DNA of 64,000 bases from Oceanobacillus zhaokaii (GTDB lineage Bacteria > Bacillota > Bacilli > Bacillales > Amphibacillaceae): assembly GCF_003352005.1 (NCBI RefSeq), contig NZ_CP024848.1:1063001-1127000 (forward strand), read 5' to 3'. The stretch's first letter is position 1. Each line of letters begins with the position of its first letter. Below, piece by piece: positions 17,671 to 27,263 of this stretch. The translations under genes were made by a program, and so were the position numbers. Under the pieces are notes generated by a model. It worked only from the letters and a program-made list of their open reading frames with translations, had not been told where the DNA came from and made no database searches.

Positions 17671-17902
17671 TCACAGGATCCTCCTTGATAATGTCCTTTC
17701 CAATAAAAGGAGAAAGACAAAATAATTATCAAAAATAGTGTACCATGGTAGCTAAGAAAGTATTTCTTACTAAGTGCTGACTGGTGCCAACCAGGTTTTC
17801 TAGCACTGTTCTTATTATCTGCAAATTCATTAAAGAATATTATAGAGCATCTTAACATCCGAATAAAGTTTTATCTTATTGTATCATAAAGGAAGTGCAA
17901 TT

Positions 17903-18973
17903 ATGAATGAAGAAGTACTAAAAGAATTTAACAAACAACAATTCCAGCAAGATTTACTTTCTTGGTATTATCAACATAAACGAGACCTCCCTTGGAGGAG
18001 AGATCAAGACCCATATAAAGTATGGGTGTCAGAGATTATGCTGCAACAAACAAAGGTCGACACTGTTATTCCTTACTTTTATCGGTTTATTGAAAAATTC
18101 CCAACCGTTTATGAACTAGCAGCAGCAGATGAACAAGATGTACTTAAAGCATGGGAAGGGCTAGGATACTATTCCCGCGCTAAAAATTTACAAACAGCTG
18201 TAAGAGAAGTTGTCGCTTCTTATGATGGGGTAGTACCTGATAATCCAGTTGAATTAGGTTCATTGAAAGGGATTGGCCCATATACGAGAGGAGCCATTCT
18301 TTCCATTGCATATAATCAGCCAGAGCCTGCAGTAGATGGAAATGTTATGCGTGTAATCTCACGCATTCTAAGAATTGAAGAAGATATTGCCAAAGTAAAA
18401 ACTAGAAATTTAATTGAAGCGAAAGTTCGCGAAATTATTTCTGAGGAAGATCCCGCTTCATTTAATCAGGCGATCATGGATCTCGGTTCATCCATATGTA
18501 CCCCGAAGTCGCCAGCTTGTATGTTCTGCCCAATACAGGAGCATTGCAAAGCATATGCTGATGGGGTACAGGAGGAATTACCAATTAAAACAAAGGCGAA
18601 AAAGCAAAAGAAAATTCCTTATATTGCACTATTAATTAAAAATGAAAATAATGAATATGTTATTGAGCAACGTCAGGATAAGGGATTATTAGCTAATCTC
18701 TGGCAATTTCCGATGGTGCCAATTGAAGAAGTTGGCAGGAAGAATTTAGAAAACTGGATATTCAGTGAGTATGGTTTAACAGTAAAAGTAAAGGAGCATA
18801 AAGGAAATCTGAAGCATGTATTTTCCCATATTATTTGGCAACTGGAAATATATAAGGCGGAGACAAAAAATATTGCTGCAGATGATCCTAGATTACGATT
18901 TGTTAGTCTTAATCAAATTAGTAAATATCCTTTTCCGGTTTCCCATCAGAAAATGATGCAATATTTGTCATAA
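17903..18973 (+). CDS. mutY: A/G-specific adenine glycosylase MutY
   Basis: A 356-residue glycosylase that removes adenine mispaired with 8-oxoguanine. The HhH-GPD domain has WVSEIMLQQT with catalytic Glu44, the hairpin LKGIGPYTRGAI (121-132) and catalytic Asp145 in VDGNV. The [4Fe-4S] loop is complete (Cys199, Cys206, Cys209, Cys215, spacing 6-2-5). The C-terminal Nudix-like domain (about 230-356) recognises the oxidised guanine. The ATG at 17903 follows AAAGGAAG by 7 bases; an in-frame TTG at 17879 has no ribosome site. In B. subtilis fabL lies between mutY and sspE; it is absent here. Confidence 0.95.
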   Translation: MNEEVLKEFNKQQFQQDLLSWYYQHKRDLPWRRDQDPYKVWVSEIMLQQTKVDTVIPYFYRFIEKFPTVYELAAADEQDVLKAWEGLGYYSRAKNLQTAVREVVASYDGVVPDNPVELGSLKGIGPYTRGAILSIAYNQPEPAVDGNVMRVISRILRIEEDIAKVKTRNLIEAKVREIISEEDPASFNQAIMDLGSSICTPKSPACMFCPIQEHCKAYADGVQEELPIKTKAKKQKKIPYIALLIKNENNEYVIEQRQDKGLLANLWQFPMVPIEEVGRKNLENWIFSEYGLTVKVKEHKGNLKHVFSHIIWQLEIYKAETKNIAADDPRLRFVSLNQISKYPFPVSHQKMMQYLS

Positions 18974-18981
18974 ATAAATTT

Positions 18982-19018
18982 AACAGGGTTCTCGAGATTT
19001 TTGAGACCTTGTTTTTTT
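18982..19018 (+). terminator. Intrinsic terminator after mutY
   Basis: Imperfect stem (AACAGG..TTCTC with GAGACCTTGTT, including G-U pairs) followed by a T7 run. Confidence 0.75.
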
Positions 19019-19053
19019 GTTAGTTATCTATTTAATCTTTTTACAAATTAAAT

Positions 19054-19082
19054 GGATAACAAATGAATTACTGGACAAATTA
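19054..19082 (+). promoter_or_regulatory. Possible SigG promoter of sspE
   Basis: GGATA (19054-19058), 17 bases, then CAAATTA (19076-19082). The forespore SigG consensus is about GNATR, 17-18 bases, CATNNTA. The downstream box is imperfect, so the call rests partly on the known control of sspE. Confidence 0.35.
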
Positions 19083-19102
19083 TTATTGCGGAGGTGATAT
19101 TG

Positions 19103-19354
19103 ATGGCTAAAAAAGCTAATAAAACAGCTGCAGGTACAAACGCTCAACAAGTAAGACAACAAAACCAACAAGCAGCCCAAGGACAAGGACAGTTTGGTAC
19201 TGAGTTTGCTTCTGAAACTGATGCTCAGGAAGTAAGAAGACAAAATCAACAATCAGCCCAAGGACAAGGACAATTTGGTACTGAGTTTGCTTCTGAGACA
19301 GACGCTCAGGAAGTAAGAAGACAAAACCAGCAATCTCAAGCAAATAAAAAATAA
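19103..19354 (+). CDS. sspE: Gamma-type small acid-soluble spore protein SspE
   Basis: An 83-residue Gln-rich spore protein that stores amino acids in the spore core and is degraded by the GPR protease at germination. Two nearly identical repeats are seen (each ends with QFGTEFASETDAQEVRRQNQ), and the DNA repeat is also nearly exact. The GPR cleavage-type motif TEFASE occurs in both. No tryptophan or cysteine is present. The ATG at 19103 lies 8 bases after GGAGG; the GTG at 19094 overlaps the ribosome site. Confidence 0.95.
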   Translation: MAKKANKTAAGTNAQQVRQQNQQAAQGQGQFGTEFASETDAQEVRRQNQQSAQGQGQFGTEFASETDAQEVRRQNQQSQANKK

Positions 19355-19360
19355 ATACCT

Positions 19361-19408
19361 AATAAGAAAAGAGCTTCCCTAATAATTTAGGGAAGCTCTT
19401 TTCTTATT
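19361..19408 (+). terminator. Intrinsic terminator after sspE
   Basis: Twenty-two-base nearly perfect stem (19361-19382 with 19387-19408) and a 4-base loop. Confidence 0.9.
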
Positions 19409-19516
19409 AGGAAGATATTAGCAATAAGAGGTAGTTTCCCTTTATATTTCCAATCATTGCCTATATAATAAATGCAAGATTAGTATTGGGATTAATTTTA
19501 TAGAAAGGAAGATTGG

Positions 19517-20044
19517 ATGGTTGCTCCAAAAGCGGGATTGAATATGCAAATTCAGAGCTATAAGCATAATGGGCAACTTCATCGGATATGGGAAAATACA
19601 ATAGTATTGAAAGGAACAGAAACGGTTGTTATTGGCGCCAATGATAAGACACCAGTAATCGAGAGTGATGGGCGGACTTGGATAACGAGGGAACCAGCCA
19701 TTTGCTATTTCCATTCTAAGTATTGGTTTAATATCATCGCGATGATTCGTGAGGACGGCATACATTATTACTGTAATATTAGTTCTCCCTTTGTGTATGA
19801 TGAAGAAGCACTAAAATATATCGATTATGATTTAGATCTTAAAGTTTACCCGGATATGACATTTAAAATTTTAGACGAAGACGAATACGACGAACATAAA
19901 AGAAAAATGAACTACCCCTTAGTATTGGACCGAATTTTGCATAATAATATGGAACAATTAATTAAAGTTGTCCGACAAAGAAAAGGACCATTTGCACCTG
20001 ATTTTGTCGATAGCTGGTACGAACGCTTTCTGACTTATCGATAA
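19517..20044 (+). CDS. ntdP: Nucleoside tri-/diphosphate phosphatase NtdP (YgaC, DUF402)
   Basis: A 175-residue DUF402 protein closely matching B. subtilis YgaC and staphylococcal NtdP. Motifs include [31 protein letters not shown], the acidic metal-site stretch [14 protein letters not shown] and DEDEYDEH, and the ending [14 protein letters not shown]. It hydrolyses nucleoside tri- and diphosphates with divalent metal. AAAGGAAG precedes the ATG. B. subtilis has a small gene ygaB just upstream; none is seen here. Confidence 0.93.
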   Translation: MVAPKAGLNMQIQSYKHNGQLHRIWENTIVLKGTETVVIGANDKTPVIESDGRTWITREPAICYFHSKYWFNIIAMIREDGIHYYCNISSPFVYDEEALKYIDYDLDLKVYPDMTFKILDEDEYDEHKRKMNYPLVLDRILHNNMEQLIKVVRQRKGPFAPDFVDSWYERFLTYR

Positions 20045-20233
20045 AGCAAACATAGGCTAAATCCTTGTTATCATTGATTAACAAGGATTTTCTAAGTGAT
20101 TCGATTGAGCGCTTAGCCTCATTTGAGCGAAAGAATGGGGCGCCTGATAGTGATATTAGGGGCAAATTATTTCGTGCATTCTTATTAATTATCAGTAATT
20201 CTAACTAACAATGAAAAAAGAGGAAGGTTATAT

Positions 20234-21994
20234 TTGAGTAGTGTAAAGCAATATATGAAGTTTGTAAAACCGTATAAATGGAGAATTTTCTGGACGATTT
20301 TAGTGGGAATCATCAAGTTTGGGATACCACTATTGATGCCCTTAATTTTAAAATATGTCATCGATAATATTATTAACGCAGATATGATGACAGACTCAGA
20401 AAAAGTGAGTCAATTGTTTTGGATAATGGGAATTTCATTTCTCGTCTTCCTAGTTATTCGTCCACCGATTGAATACATACGTCAGTATTTAGCACAGTGG
20501 GTGGGAAACAAAATCCTCTATGATATTAGAGATAGATTGTTCGATCATATTCAAAAACTAAGCCTAAAATTCTATTCTTCGACAAAAACCGGGGAAATAA
20601 TTTCCCGGGTAATAAATGATGTCGAACAAACAAAGAATTTCGTAATTACTGGATTAATGAATATATGGCTTGATTTAGTGACAATCCTAATAGCGATTGG
20701 CATTATGTTGACAATGGATATTGGCTTGACAGTTGTTTCAATTATTTTATTCCCACTGTTTGGATTTTCTATTAAGTACTTTTTTAGTAGATTACGTCGC
20801 CTGACAAAGGAAAGATCACAAGCATTAGCGGAGGTACAGGGGCATTTACATGAACGAGTACAGGGGATCCCAGTTACTAGAAGTTTTGCATTGGAAGAAT
20901 ATGAGCAGGGTCAATTCAAAAATAGAAATGATAAATTTTTACAGAAATCGGTACAGCATACGGATTGGAATGCCAGGACGTTTGCAGTGACTAATACGAT
21001 TACTGATCTCGCACCACTCTTAGTAATTGCCTTCGCTGCATATCAAGTAATTAATTTAAATGTAAGTATTGGTACAATGGTTGCTTTTGTCGGTTATTTG
21101 GAGAGAGTTTACAGTCCACTTAGAAGATTGATTAACTCTTCAACTACCCTTGTACAATCAATTGCCTCTATTGATCGTGTCATGGAATTTATGAACGAAA
21201 AATATGATGTAGTCGATAAGGAAAATGCAAAAGAGCTTGGCCGTGTTGAAGGTGCCGTGAAGATTGATAATGTATCTTTCAGATATACGGAGGATGAAGA
21301 ACTGATTTTGAAAAATGTTTCACTCGATGTGAAAAAAGGCGAGACGATTGCTTTTGTTGGAATGAGTGGCGGTGGAAAATCAACATTGATCAGCCTAATT
21401 CCAAGATTCTATGATGTGACGAGTGGTTCGATTAAAATCGATGGGGTAGATATTCGTGATGTTAAAGCTCGATCATTGCGAGGTAATATCGGCATGGTTC
21501 TGCAGGATAACATTTTATTCAGTGAGTCGATAGCAGTTAATATCAGGATGGGAAATCCAGAAGCAACAGATGAGGAAGTTATTGCAGCAGCAAAAGCTGC
21601 AAATGCACATCAATTTATTGAAAAACTTGCCTTTGGATACGATACTCTAGTTGGCGAACGTGGTGTGAAGCTTTCAGGAGGACAGAAGCAGCGAATTGCA
21701 ATTGCACGTGTATTTTTGAAAAATCCGCCAGTCATGATTTTCGATGAGGCAACCTCTGCACTTGATTTAGAAAGTGAACATAGTATTCAACAAACATTAG
21801 AAAAGCTAGCATCCGACCGTACTACCTTTATTGTTGCCCACCGATTAGCAACAATTACCCATGCAGACCGGATTGTTGTTATTGAGAATGGGGAAATATC
21901 GGAGCTGGGTTCACATGAAGAATTAATGCAGAAACAGGGCAGCTACTATGATTTATATCAAGTTCAGAATTTGGATAGTGGAAATAATAATTAA
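20234..21994 (+). CDS. ygaD: Multidrug/lipid ABC exporter half-transporter, YgaD-like
   Basis: A 586-residue half-transporter. Six membrane helices make up residues about 1-320 (first near 18-40). The nucleotide-binding domain has Walker A GMSGGGKST, signature LSGGQKQR, Walker B VMIFDEATSALD and switch AHRL. It dimerises and probably exports hydrophobic drugs or lipids. Synteny with ygaD between ygaC and gsaB supports the name. The start is a TTG at 20234, 6 bases after AGAGGAAGG. A terminator follows. Confidence 0.9.
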   Translation: MSSVKQYMKFVKPYKWRIFWTILVGIIKFGIPLLMPLILKYVIDNIINADMMTDSEKVSQLFWIMGISFLVFLVIRPPIEYIRQYLAQWVGNKILYDIRDRLFDHIQKLSLKFYSSTKTGEIISRVINDVEQTKNFVITGLMNIWLDLVTILIAIGIMLTMDIGLTVVSIILFPLFGFSIKYFFSRLRRLTKERSQALAEVQGHLHERVQGIPVTRSFALEEYEQGQFKNRNDKFLQKSVQHTDWNARTFAVTNTITDLAPLLVIAFAAYQVINLNVSIGTMVAFVGYLERVYSPLRRLINSSTTLVQSIASIDRVMEFMNEKYDVVDKENAKELGRVEGAVKIDNVSFRYTEDEELILKNVSLDVKKGETIAFVGMSGGGKSTLISLIPRFYDVTSGSIKIDGVDIRDVKARSLRGNIGMVLQDNILFSESIAVNIRMGNPEATDEEVIAAAKAANAHQFIEKLAFGYDTLVGERGVKLSGGQKQRIAIARVFLKNPPVMIFDEATSALDLESEHSIQQTLEKLASDRTTFIVAHRLATITHADRIVVIENGEISELGSHEELMQKQGSYYDLYQVQNLDSGNNN

Positions 21995-22003
21995 GCATAT
22001 GGA

Positions 22004-22042
22004 AAAAAAGGGTCGTTCAGATTTCGTGAAGGACCCTTTTTA
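22004..22042. terminator. Bidirectional terminator between ygaD and gsaB
   Basis: AAAAAGGGTC pairs with GACCCTTTTT around a loop of about 18 bases; A-rich left and T-rich right flanks serve both converging genes. Confidence 0.85.
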
Positions 22043-22050
22043 AAACTAGA

Positions 22051-23346
22051 TTATTTTGCTGCCATTTCTTCAAAGGCATGTCCGACTGCATCTATCGTTT
22101 GATCGATATCTGCTTCGGTATGTTCGGTTGTTAAGAACCATGCTTCATATTTAGAAGGAGCTAAGTTTATTCCTTGTTTTAACATTAATTTGAAGAAGCG
22201 GCCGAATGCTTCGCCATCAGTAGCTTCTGCTTGTTCGTAATTGGTGATGGTTTCTTCACCAAAGAATACAGTAAGTGCACCACGGAGGCGATTAACAGTA
22301 ATCGATATACCATGCTTCGCTGCTTCTTCTAAAATTCCTTTTTCTAATCTTTCCCCGAGGCGATCTAATTTTTCATAGACACCATCTTGGGCAAGTACTT
22401 CCAGGCAAGCAATACCTGCAGCCATGGATGCAGGATTACCTGCCATTGTCCCTGCTTGATATGCAGGTCCAAGTGGTGCAACTTGCTCCATAATTTCTTT
22501 ACGGCCACCATATGCGCCGATTGGTAAGCCACCGCCAATAATTTTACCCATCGCTGTCATATCAGGCTCAACGCCATAAAGCTGTTGTGCACTTCCATAG
22601 GTAAAGCGGAATGCTGTAATAACTTCATCATAAATAACAAGTGCACCAGCTTCATGTGTTAAATCATTTACCCCTTGAAGGAAGCCCTCATGCGGCTCGA
22701 CAATTCCGAAGTTTCCTACAATTGGTTCAACTAATACTGCAGCAATTTGATCTCCCCACTTATCCAATGCTTCTTTATATGCATCCAAATCATTGAAAGG
22801 AACGGTGATGACATCTTCCGCAGTAGATTTTGGAACACCAGCAGAATCCGGCGTACCCAAAGTGGAAGGGCCAGAACCAGCTTGGACTAATACTGCATCG
22901 AAATGTCCATGATAGCTTCCAGCAAATTTAATTATCTTCGTGCGTCCAGTGTATGCACGTGCTACGCGAACAGTTGTCATAACTGCTTCCGTACCAGAGT
23001 TATTGAAGCGGACCTTTTCTAATGATGGAATAGCTTCTTTTAACATTTTCGCAAATTTATTTTCTAATCGAGTAGGTGTGCCGTATAAAACACCATTCGT
23101 TGCTGCATTTTTAATTGCCTCTGCAATATGTGGATGGTTAAATCCAGTAATAATTGGGCCATATGCTGCTAAATAATCGATATATTTATTGCCATCAACA
23201 TCATAAAAATATGCGCCATCTCCACGCTCCATATATACCGGTGAGCCACCGCCAACTGCTTTATATGCACGTGATGGTGAATTCACACCACCAACAATAT
23301 GCTCAAGTGCTTCTTTATGTAGTTCTTCAGATTTTGAAAAATTCAT
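22051..23346 (-). CDS. gsaB: Glutamate-1-semialdehyde 2,1-aminomutase
   Basis: A 431-residue PLP enzyme that turns glutamate-1-semialdehyde into 5-aminolevulinate, the first dedicated tetrapyrrole precursor. The cofactor lysine is Lys268 in AMGKIIGGG; the PLP-binding Asp240 is in [18 protein letters not shown] (116-122) binds phosphate. Many Bacillaceae carry two copies, hemL in the hem operon and gsaB (ygaE) at this site; position makes this gsaB. TAGGAGGT lies 9 bases before the ATG. Monocistronic by its flanking signals. Confidence 0.95.
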   Translation of the reverse strand: MNFSKSEELHKEALEHIVGGVNSPSRAYKAVGGGSPVYMERGDGAYFYDVDGNKYIDYLAAYGPIITGFNHPHIAEAIKNAATNGVLYGTPTRLENKFAKMLKEAIPSLEKVRFNNSGTEAVMTTVRVARAYTGRTKIIKFAGSYHGHFDAVLVQAGSGPSTLGTPDSAGVPKSTAEDVITVPFNDLDAYKEALDKWGDQIAAVLVEPIVGNFGIVEPHEGFLQGVNDLTHEAGALVIYDEVITAFRFTYGSAQQLYGVEPDMTAMGKIIGGGLPIGAYGGRKEIMEQVAPLGPAYQAGTMAGNPASMAAGIACLEVLAQDGVYEKLDRLGERLEKGILEEAAKHGISITVNRLRGALTVFFGEETITNYEQAEATDGEAFGRFFKLMLKQGINLAPSKYEAWFLTTEHTEADIDQTIDAVGHAFEEMAAK

Positions 23347-23580
23347 CTATCATATACCTCCTAGAATAATGAGACTCACTATTAATATAACAAAAACAGG
23401 AAGAAAAAACGATGGATAGTAATAGTAGCCTAATTAAAGAACCTCTAAAACAAGGATGTTATCTGATTGATAGTTTTTAATCGAATAAGCGAGTTAGTGA
23501 AAAGTTCAGTAGCCATAAGAGAGGAAAATTAAGTTCTGTTTTATAGATGGGTGGAAAATTACTTTCACTTGCTCAATCCC

Positions 23581-23703
23581 AGCGGAAGAAATACACGGAG
23601 ACTCCTGCGGGAGGAAAGGCTTCGGTGAGACTCTGAAGTGCGTTAGCACAAAGAGGCTCACCAGCCGCCCGCGGAAAGCGTAGTGTATTTCTGGAGCGAC
23701 TGG
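23581..23703. repeat. Palindromic intergenic repeat, copy 2
   Basis: A second copy of the element at 2784-2906 with the same outer arms (23587-23596 and 23683-23692), the GGTGAG/CTCACC stem and a central hairpin GTGC-GTTA-GCAC (23638-23649). In copy 1 the central hairpin reads GCGC/GCGC, a compensated base-pair change. CATCCTAAGT and AGTTTAC also follow this copy. The remainder of the 497-base spacer 23347-23843 shows no gene. Confidence 0.8.
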
Positions 23704-23843
23704 CCTGTGAGCTCTCATCATCCTAAGTTTGTTCGCAGTTTACATCCATATCGAAAACAAATCAAAAAGCCCCAAAAAAGAAAGACAAGCTTAACGAAGT
23801 AACTGCATATAATGTACTTAGAGGAGTCTAAAGGAGAAAAGCG

Positions 23844-24281
23844 ATGAATATTATTCCTTGGTTTGTCTTTGTTATTGTCTGTATTCTTATTTATATTAGT
23901 ATCCATGCATTTATTAAAGGAGAAACCTTCCCCACACGATTTGAAATGCGCGATAGCCGTTTTTCTGGAGAGCTATTCATTGTTTTATTAATTACGTACA
24001 GTCTAGTAATTATCGGATTTGGCATACTTTATTTTATTCTATCGTTCCAGGGAATCATTCTAGTTGAAGATGGCGAATTAAGGCAGGTAAATGTTATTGG
24101 TTCAATCATCCATTCGATGTATTTCAGCGGAGTAACCATGCTCACCATTGGATATGGTGATATAACTCCTATAGGTATCGGGAGATTCATTGCATTAATT
24201 GAAGCATTGATTGGCTATATTTTACCAACTGCATTTGTGATGCGCTTATTTCAAATGGGTTCACGAAGTAGAGATAAGTGA
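23844..24281 (+). CDS. Two-pore-domain-type potassium channel subunit
   Basis: A 145-residue membrane protein: an N-terminal helix (5-22), a helix at 44-68, a pore loop with the K+ selectivity filter TIGYGD (101-106), and a last helix (113-134). Only the pore module is present; there is no cytoplasmic RCK/TrkA domain, so gating would come from elsewhere. It works as a tetramer in the cell membrane. AAAGGAG precedes the ATG. No neighbour suggests a partner. Confidence 0.88.
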   Translation: MNIIPWFVFVIVCILIYISIHAFIKGETFPTRFEMRDSRFSGELFIVLLITYSLVIIGFGILYFILSFQGIILVEDGELRQVNVIGSIIHSMYFSGVTMLTIGYGDITPIGIGRFIALIEALIGYILPTAFVMRLFQMGSRSRDK

Positions 24282-24328
24282 TGCAAGTATGATAGACTGA
24301 CCGTATTGACTAGATGGAGGGAATCAAA

Positions 24329-24799
24329 ATGACAATAGAAGTTGGTAAACTAGTAAAAGATTTCACTTTACCGAATCAAGATGGTGAGAGTGTGAGCTTA
24401 TCAGATTATAAAGGGAAAAATGTTGTACTCTATTTTTATCCGAAAGATATGACACCTGGATGCACGACAGAGGCATGTGATTTCCGTGATCAGCATGAAA
24501 GCTTTCTTGGGCTCGATGCGGTTATCATTGGGATAAGTCCAGATCCAGCAAACAGCCATCAGAAATTTATTGGAAAATATGATTTGCCATTTTTGCTATT
24601 AGCAGATGAAGATCATAAAGTTGCGGAAGATTTCGATGTATGGAAGCTGAAAAAGAATTTTGGCAGAGAGTATTATGGTGTAGAGCGTTCTACTTTTATT
24701 ATTGATAAAGAGGGAAGATTACAGAAGGAATATCGCAAAGTTAAAGTAGAAGGACATGTTGAAGATGCCCTTACATTCATTCGCGAGAATCTAGCATAA
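24329..24799 (+). CDS. bcp: Thioredoxin-dependent peroxiredoxin (Bcp/YgaF)
   Basis: A 156-residue peroxiredoxin of the BCP/PrxQ class. Peroxidatic Cys45 is in DMTPGCTTEAC, with resolving Cys50 five residues on. It reduces hydroperoxides using thioredoxin. The chosen ATG (24329, MTIEVGK) is preceded by GGAGGG; an ATG at 24314 overlaps that site. Synteny with ygaF, just before perR in Bacillus, is kept, although three genes are inserted between them here. Confidence 0.93.
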   Translation: MTIEVGKLVKDFTLPNQDGESVSLSDYKGKNVVLYFYPKDMTPGCTTEACDFRDQHESFLGLDAVIIGISPDPANSHQKFIGKYDLPFLLLADEDHKVAEDFDVWKLKKNFGREYYGVERSTFIIDKEGRLQKEYRKVKVEGHVEDALTFIRENLA

Positions 24800-24812
24800 A
24801 TATTGTTAAAAG

Positions 24813-24838
24813 AACAGTCCAATTGGGCTGTTTTTTTA
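24813..24838 (+). terminator. Intrinsic terminator after bcp
   Basis: AACAGTCC pairs with GGGCTGTT across AATT (24813-24832), followed by a T run. Confidence 0.88.
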
Positions 24839-24915
24839 TTAGTAGTAATATAGTGCTTCGCTTGAGAATAGTATGTAGTACTAGCATTACTACTCTCTAA
24901 AACGAGGTGATTCAA

Positions 24916-25569
24916 ATGGAAATGCAAGAGCATATTGGTTCTAGAGTTGAAGCAAGATTATCTAGCAGAAAACGGAAAGTCATGTATTTTGTAATAAAGA
25001 GAGTAACAGATATTGTTATTAGCTTTTGCTTACTTTTAATATTATCTCCTTTACTATGGTTTATCAGTAATCGAATAAATAAGAAAGAGGGGACACCAAT
25101 CTTTGATAGAAAAAGATGTATAGGGAAGGGAACAAATTCTTTTATAATGTATAGCTTCCGCACGATGACAAATCCATCGATGGTTATTCGCTCAATACCA
25201 CTAGATCCTAATCTAGCTGTATTCACATCAACAAACAACACTTCAGGTATCCTCACTTCAACTGGTATATGGCTAAAACGTTATCATCTGCATCTGCTAC
25301 CACAGTTATGGAATGTTCTTAAGGGAGAGATGAGTCTTGTTGGGCCAACTCCTATAATCATAGATGGTACAAACTCCAGTCTGAATCGTTTACAGGTAAA
25401 ACCAGGTATTACAGGATATGCACAAGTTTTCGGGAATAAGGAATCTACTGTACAATTTAGGAATAATGCAAATCAATTCTATATCGAGAACTGTTCGTAT
25501 AAATTGGATTTGATCCTACTATTTCAAACATTAAAGAAGCTTTTCAAGAAAAAACCTAAATCTTTCTAG
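24916..25569 (+). CDS. Undecaprenyl-phosphate sugar phosphotransferase family protein
   Basis: A 217-residue bacterial sugar transferase of the short, PglC/EpsL-like type: one N-terminal membrane segment (about 28-50) then the catalytic domain with YSFRTM, MSLVGPTP and VKPGITGYAQVFG. Such enzymes move a sugar-1-phosphate onto undecaprenyl phosphate at the inner face of the membrane. No other polysaccharide gene is nearby, which is unusual. The usual Asp-Glu pair after the Arg region is not clear (NPSMVIRSIPLDP), so activity is uncertain. ATG 24916 follows GAGGTGA; GTG at 24907 overlaps it. Confidence 0.8.
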   Translation: MEMQEHIGSRVEARLSSRKRKVMYFVIKRVTDIVISFCLLLILSPLLWFISNRINKKEGTPIFDRKRCIGKGTNSFIMYSFRTMTNPSMVIRSIPLDPNLAVFTSTNNTSGILTSTGIWLKRYHLHLLPQLWNVLKGEMSLVGPTPIIIDGTNSSLNRLQVKPGITGYAQVFGNKESTVQFRNNANQFYIENCSYKLDLILLFQTLKKLFKKKPKSF

Positions 25570-25625
25570 TTTTCAATAAGATAGAATTCCGATACTATTA
25601 GGGTATTAGTAGTAGGGGGGATTCG

Positions 25626-26570
25626 ATGATATTATTTTCTGCAAAAATATCTGATAAACATCAAGAAAAACTAAAACAACAATTTCCAGAGCAGCATTTC
25701 GTTTTCAGCAATGCCAATGAATTAGAAAAATATATTCCTGATGCTGAAGTTTTCGTCACATATGGGGATGATGTAACTACAGAATTAGTTACAGCAGGAA
25801 AAAAACTTAAATGGATTGCAAGTCTTTCTGCAGGTGTTGAAGGTTCACCTTTTCAATTAATAAAAGAAAAAGAAATTTTGTTTACTAATGCAAGGGGCAT
25901 CCATAAGATTCAAATGGCTGAATATGCTATTTCCATGCTTTTACAAGTATACCGTCAAAGTAACGTTGTACGTACAAATGAAATAAACCATAAATGGGAT
26001 AAAACTGTTCGCATGCAAGAAATAACTGGAAAAACAATGCTGATTGCAGGTACAGGAGCAATTGGTGGAGAGGTTGCCCGACTTGCGAAAGCCTTTCAAA
26101 TGAATACTATCGGAATATCAAGAAGTGGCCGAAAGGTAGAATATTTTGATGAAAATCATTCAATCGATGAATTAGATAGTATCCTCCCAAGCGTTGACTT
26201 TGTTGTATCGGTGCTTCCAAGTACAGATGAGACAAAGGGAATTTTTGCGTATAAACAATTTAAAGCGCTGCCGAATCATGCCGTCTTTTTAAACATGGGA
26301 CGAGGGGATGCAGTTATTGATGAGGATTTATTACAAGCAATTAACGAAAGTGAAATCGCCCATGCTGTTTTAGATGTGTTCAATGAAGAACCATTATCAG
26401 CGGATCATATTTTTTGGGAACAAGAGAAAATAACGGTAACGCCGCATATTTCAGCAATGTCGCCAAATTACGTTCCAAGAGCGTTAGATATTTTTACAGC
26501 AAATCTAAATACGTATATAAAAGGTGAAGGTGAATATATTAATGTGATTGACCTAAATAGGGGGTACTGA
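25626..26570 (+). CDS. D-isomer-specific 2-hydroxyacid dehydrogenase family protein
   Basis: A 314-residue NAD-dependent dehydrogenase. It has the nucleotide-binding loop GTGAIG (from 142), the substrate Arg in NMGRGDAVIDE, the Glu in VFNEEPL and the catalytic His in TPHISAMSP. Members reduce 2-keto acids to D-2-hydroxy acids; the exact substrate is not evident. GGGGGG lies 5 bases before the ATG. The next gene starts 3 bases after its stop, so the two form an operon. Confidence 0.88.
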   Translation: MILFSAKISDKHQEKLKQQFPEQHFVFSNANELEKYIPDAEVFVTYGDDVTTELVTAGKKLKWIASLSAGVEGSPFQLIKEKEILFTNARGIHKIQMAEYAISMLLQVYRQSNVVRTNEINHKWDKTVRMQEITGKTMLIAGTGAIGGEVARLAKAFQMNTIGISRSGRKVEYFDENHSIDELDSILPSVDFVVSVLPSTDETKGIFAYKQFKALPNHAVFLNMGRGDAVIDEDLLQAINESEIAHAVLDVFNEEPLSADHIFWEQEKITVTPHISAMSPNYVPRALDIFTANLNTYIKGEGEYINVIDLNRGY

Positions 26571-26572
26571 GA

Positions 26573-27130
26573 TTGCGAATATATACTCGTTCAGGTGATA
26601 AAGGAAAAACATCGCTTATTTATGGGGAACGTGTTCCGAAAAATGACTTACGTGTGGAAGCATATGGTACTTGTGATGAAGCAAACTCGATGATTGGCCT
26701 TGCATTAAGTTTTCTTGATGAGGCAGCTTGGAAAGGGAAAATAGAATTTCTAGAAAAAATGCATCGGGTTCAGACGATTATTTTTCATGCAGGTTCAGAA
26801 CTCGCTACACCTAAGGATAAGGAAGTTGCTTGGAAGCTCAGACAGGAGCATATTCAAGAATTAGAGGACCAAATTGATGAATGGGATGCACAATTAGAGC
26901 CATTAAAGAATTTTATTTTACCATCGGGTCATCGTGCTTCAAGTTCCTTGCATATGGCAAGGACAATCGTGAGGAGAGCTGAACGAATTGCAGTTTCTTT
27001 AGGGGAAGAACTAGAGAATTCGCTTGTCTGTCCATATTTAAATCGTCTGTCAGATTTTCTGTTTGTAGCTGCCAGATACGTAAACAAAAATTTAGGTGGC
27101 GAAGAGAGACCGCTGGCAGCTGATATATAA
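26573..27130 (+). CDS. Cob(I)alamin adenosyltransferase, PduO type
   Basis: A 185-residue ATP:cob(I)alamin adenosyltransferase. The N-terminal ATP-binding motif is TRSGDKGKTSL (5-15); EAYGTCDEANSMIG and the conserved RRAER / NRLSDFLFVAARY stretches follow. It forms trimers that transfer adenosine from ATP to reduced cobalamin. It uses a TTG start at 26573, 8 bases after GGGGG. The coupling to a hydroxyacid dehydrogenase does not show which B12 enzyme it supplies. Confidence 0.92.
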   Translation: MRIYTRSGDKGKTSLIYGERVPKNDLRVEAYGTCDEANSMIGLALSFLDEAAWKGKIEFLEKMHRVQTIIFHAGSELATPKDKEVAWKLRQEHIQELEDQIDEWDAQLEPLKNFILPSGHRASSSLHMARTIVRRAERIAVSLGEELENSLVCPYLNRLSDFLFVAARYVNKNLGGEERPLAADI

Positions 27131-27163
27131 TTGCAGTTAGCAACTTTTGACAAAGTACTTATA

Positions 27164-27193
27164 TTGACAGAATACTACTATAGAAGGTACACT
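27164..27193 (+). promoter_or_regulatory. Probable perR promoter
   Basis: TTGACA (27164-27169) and TACACT (27188-27193) with an 18-base spacer; the Per box begins 3 bases downstream. Confidence 0.5.
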
Positions 27194-27195
27194 AA

Positions 27196-27210
27196 TTATA
27201 AAGATTATAA
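27196..27210 (+). promoter_or_regulatory. Per box (PerR operator) upstream of perR
   Basis: The 15-base site matches the Per box consensus TTATAATNATTATAA at all fixed positions but one. It lies at the expected transcript start, so PerR probably represses its own gene. Confidence 0.8.
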
Positions 27211-27263
27211 AATGATAATATTATTAGACTTGAATATAATTATTGAAAGAGAGGTGGATGACC

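Noticed and set aside
17646..17858. Minus-strand 70-codon frame upstream of yfhP
   Set aside because: It overlaps the yfhP start in another frame and lacks a ribosome site.
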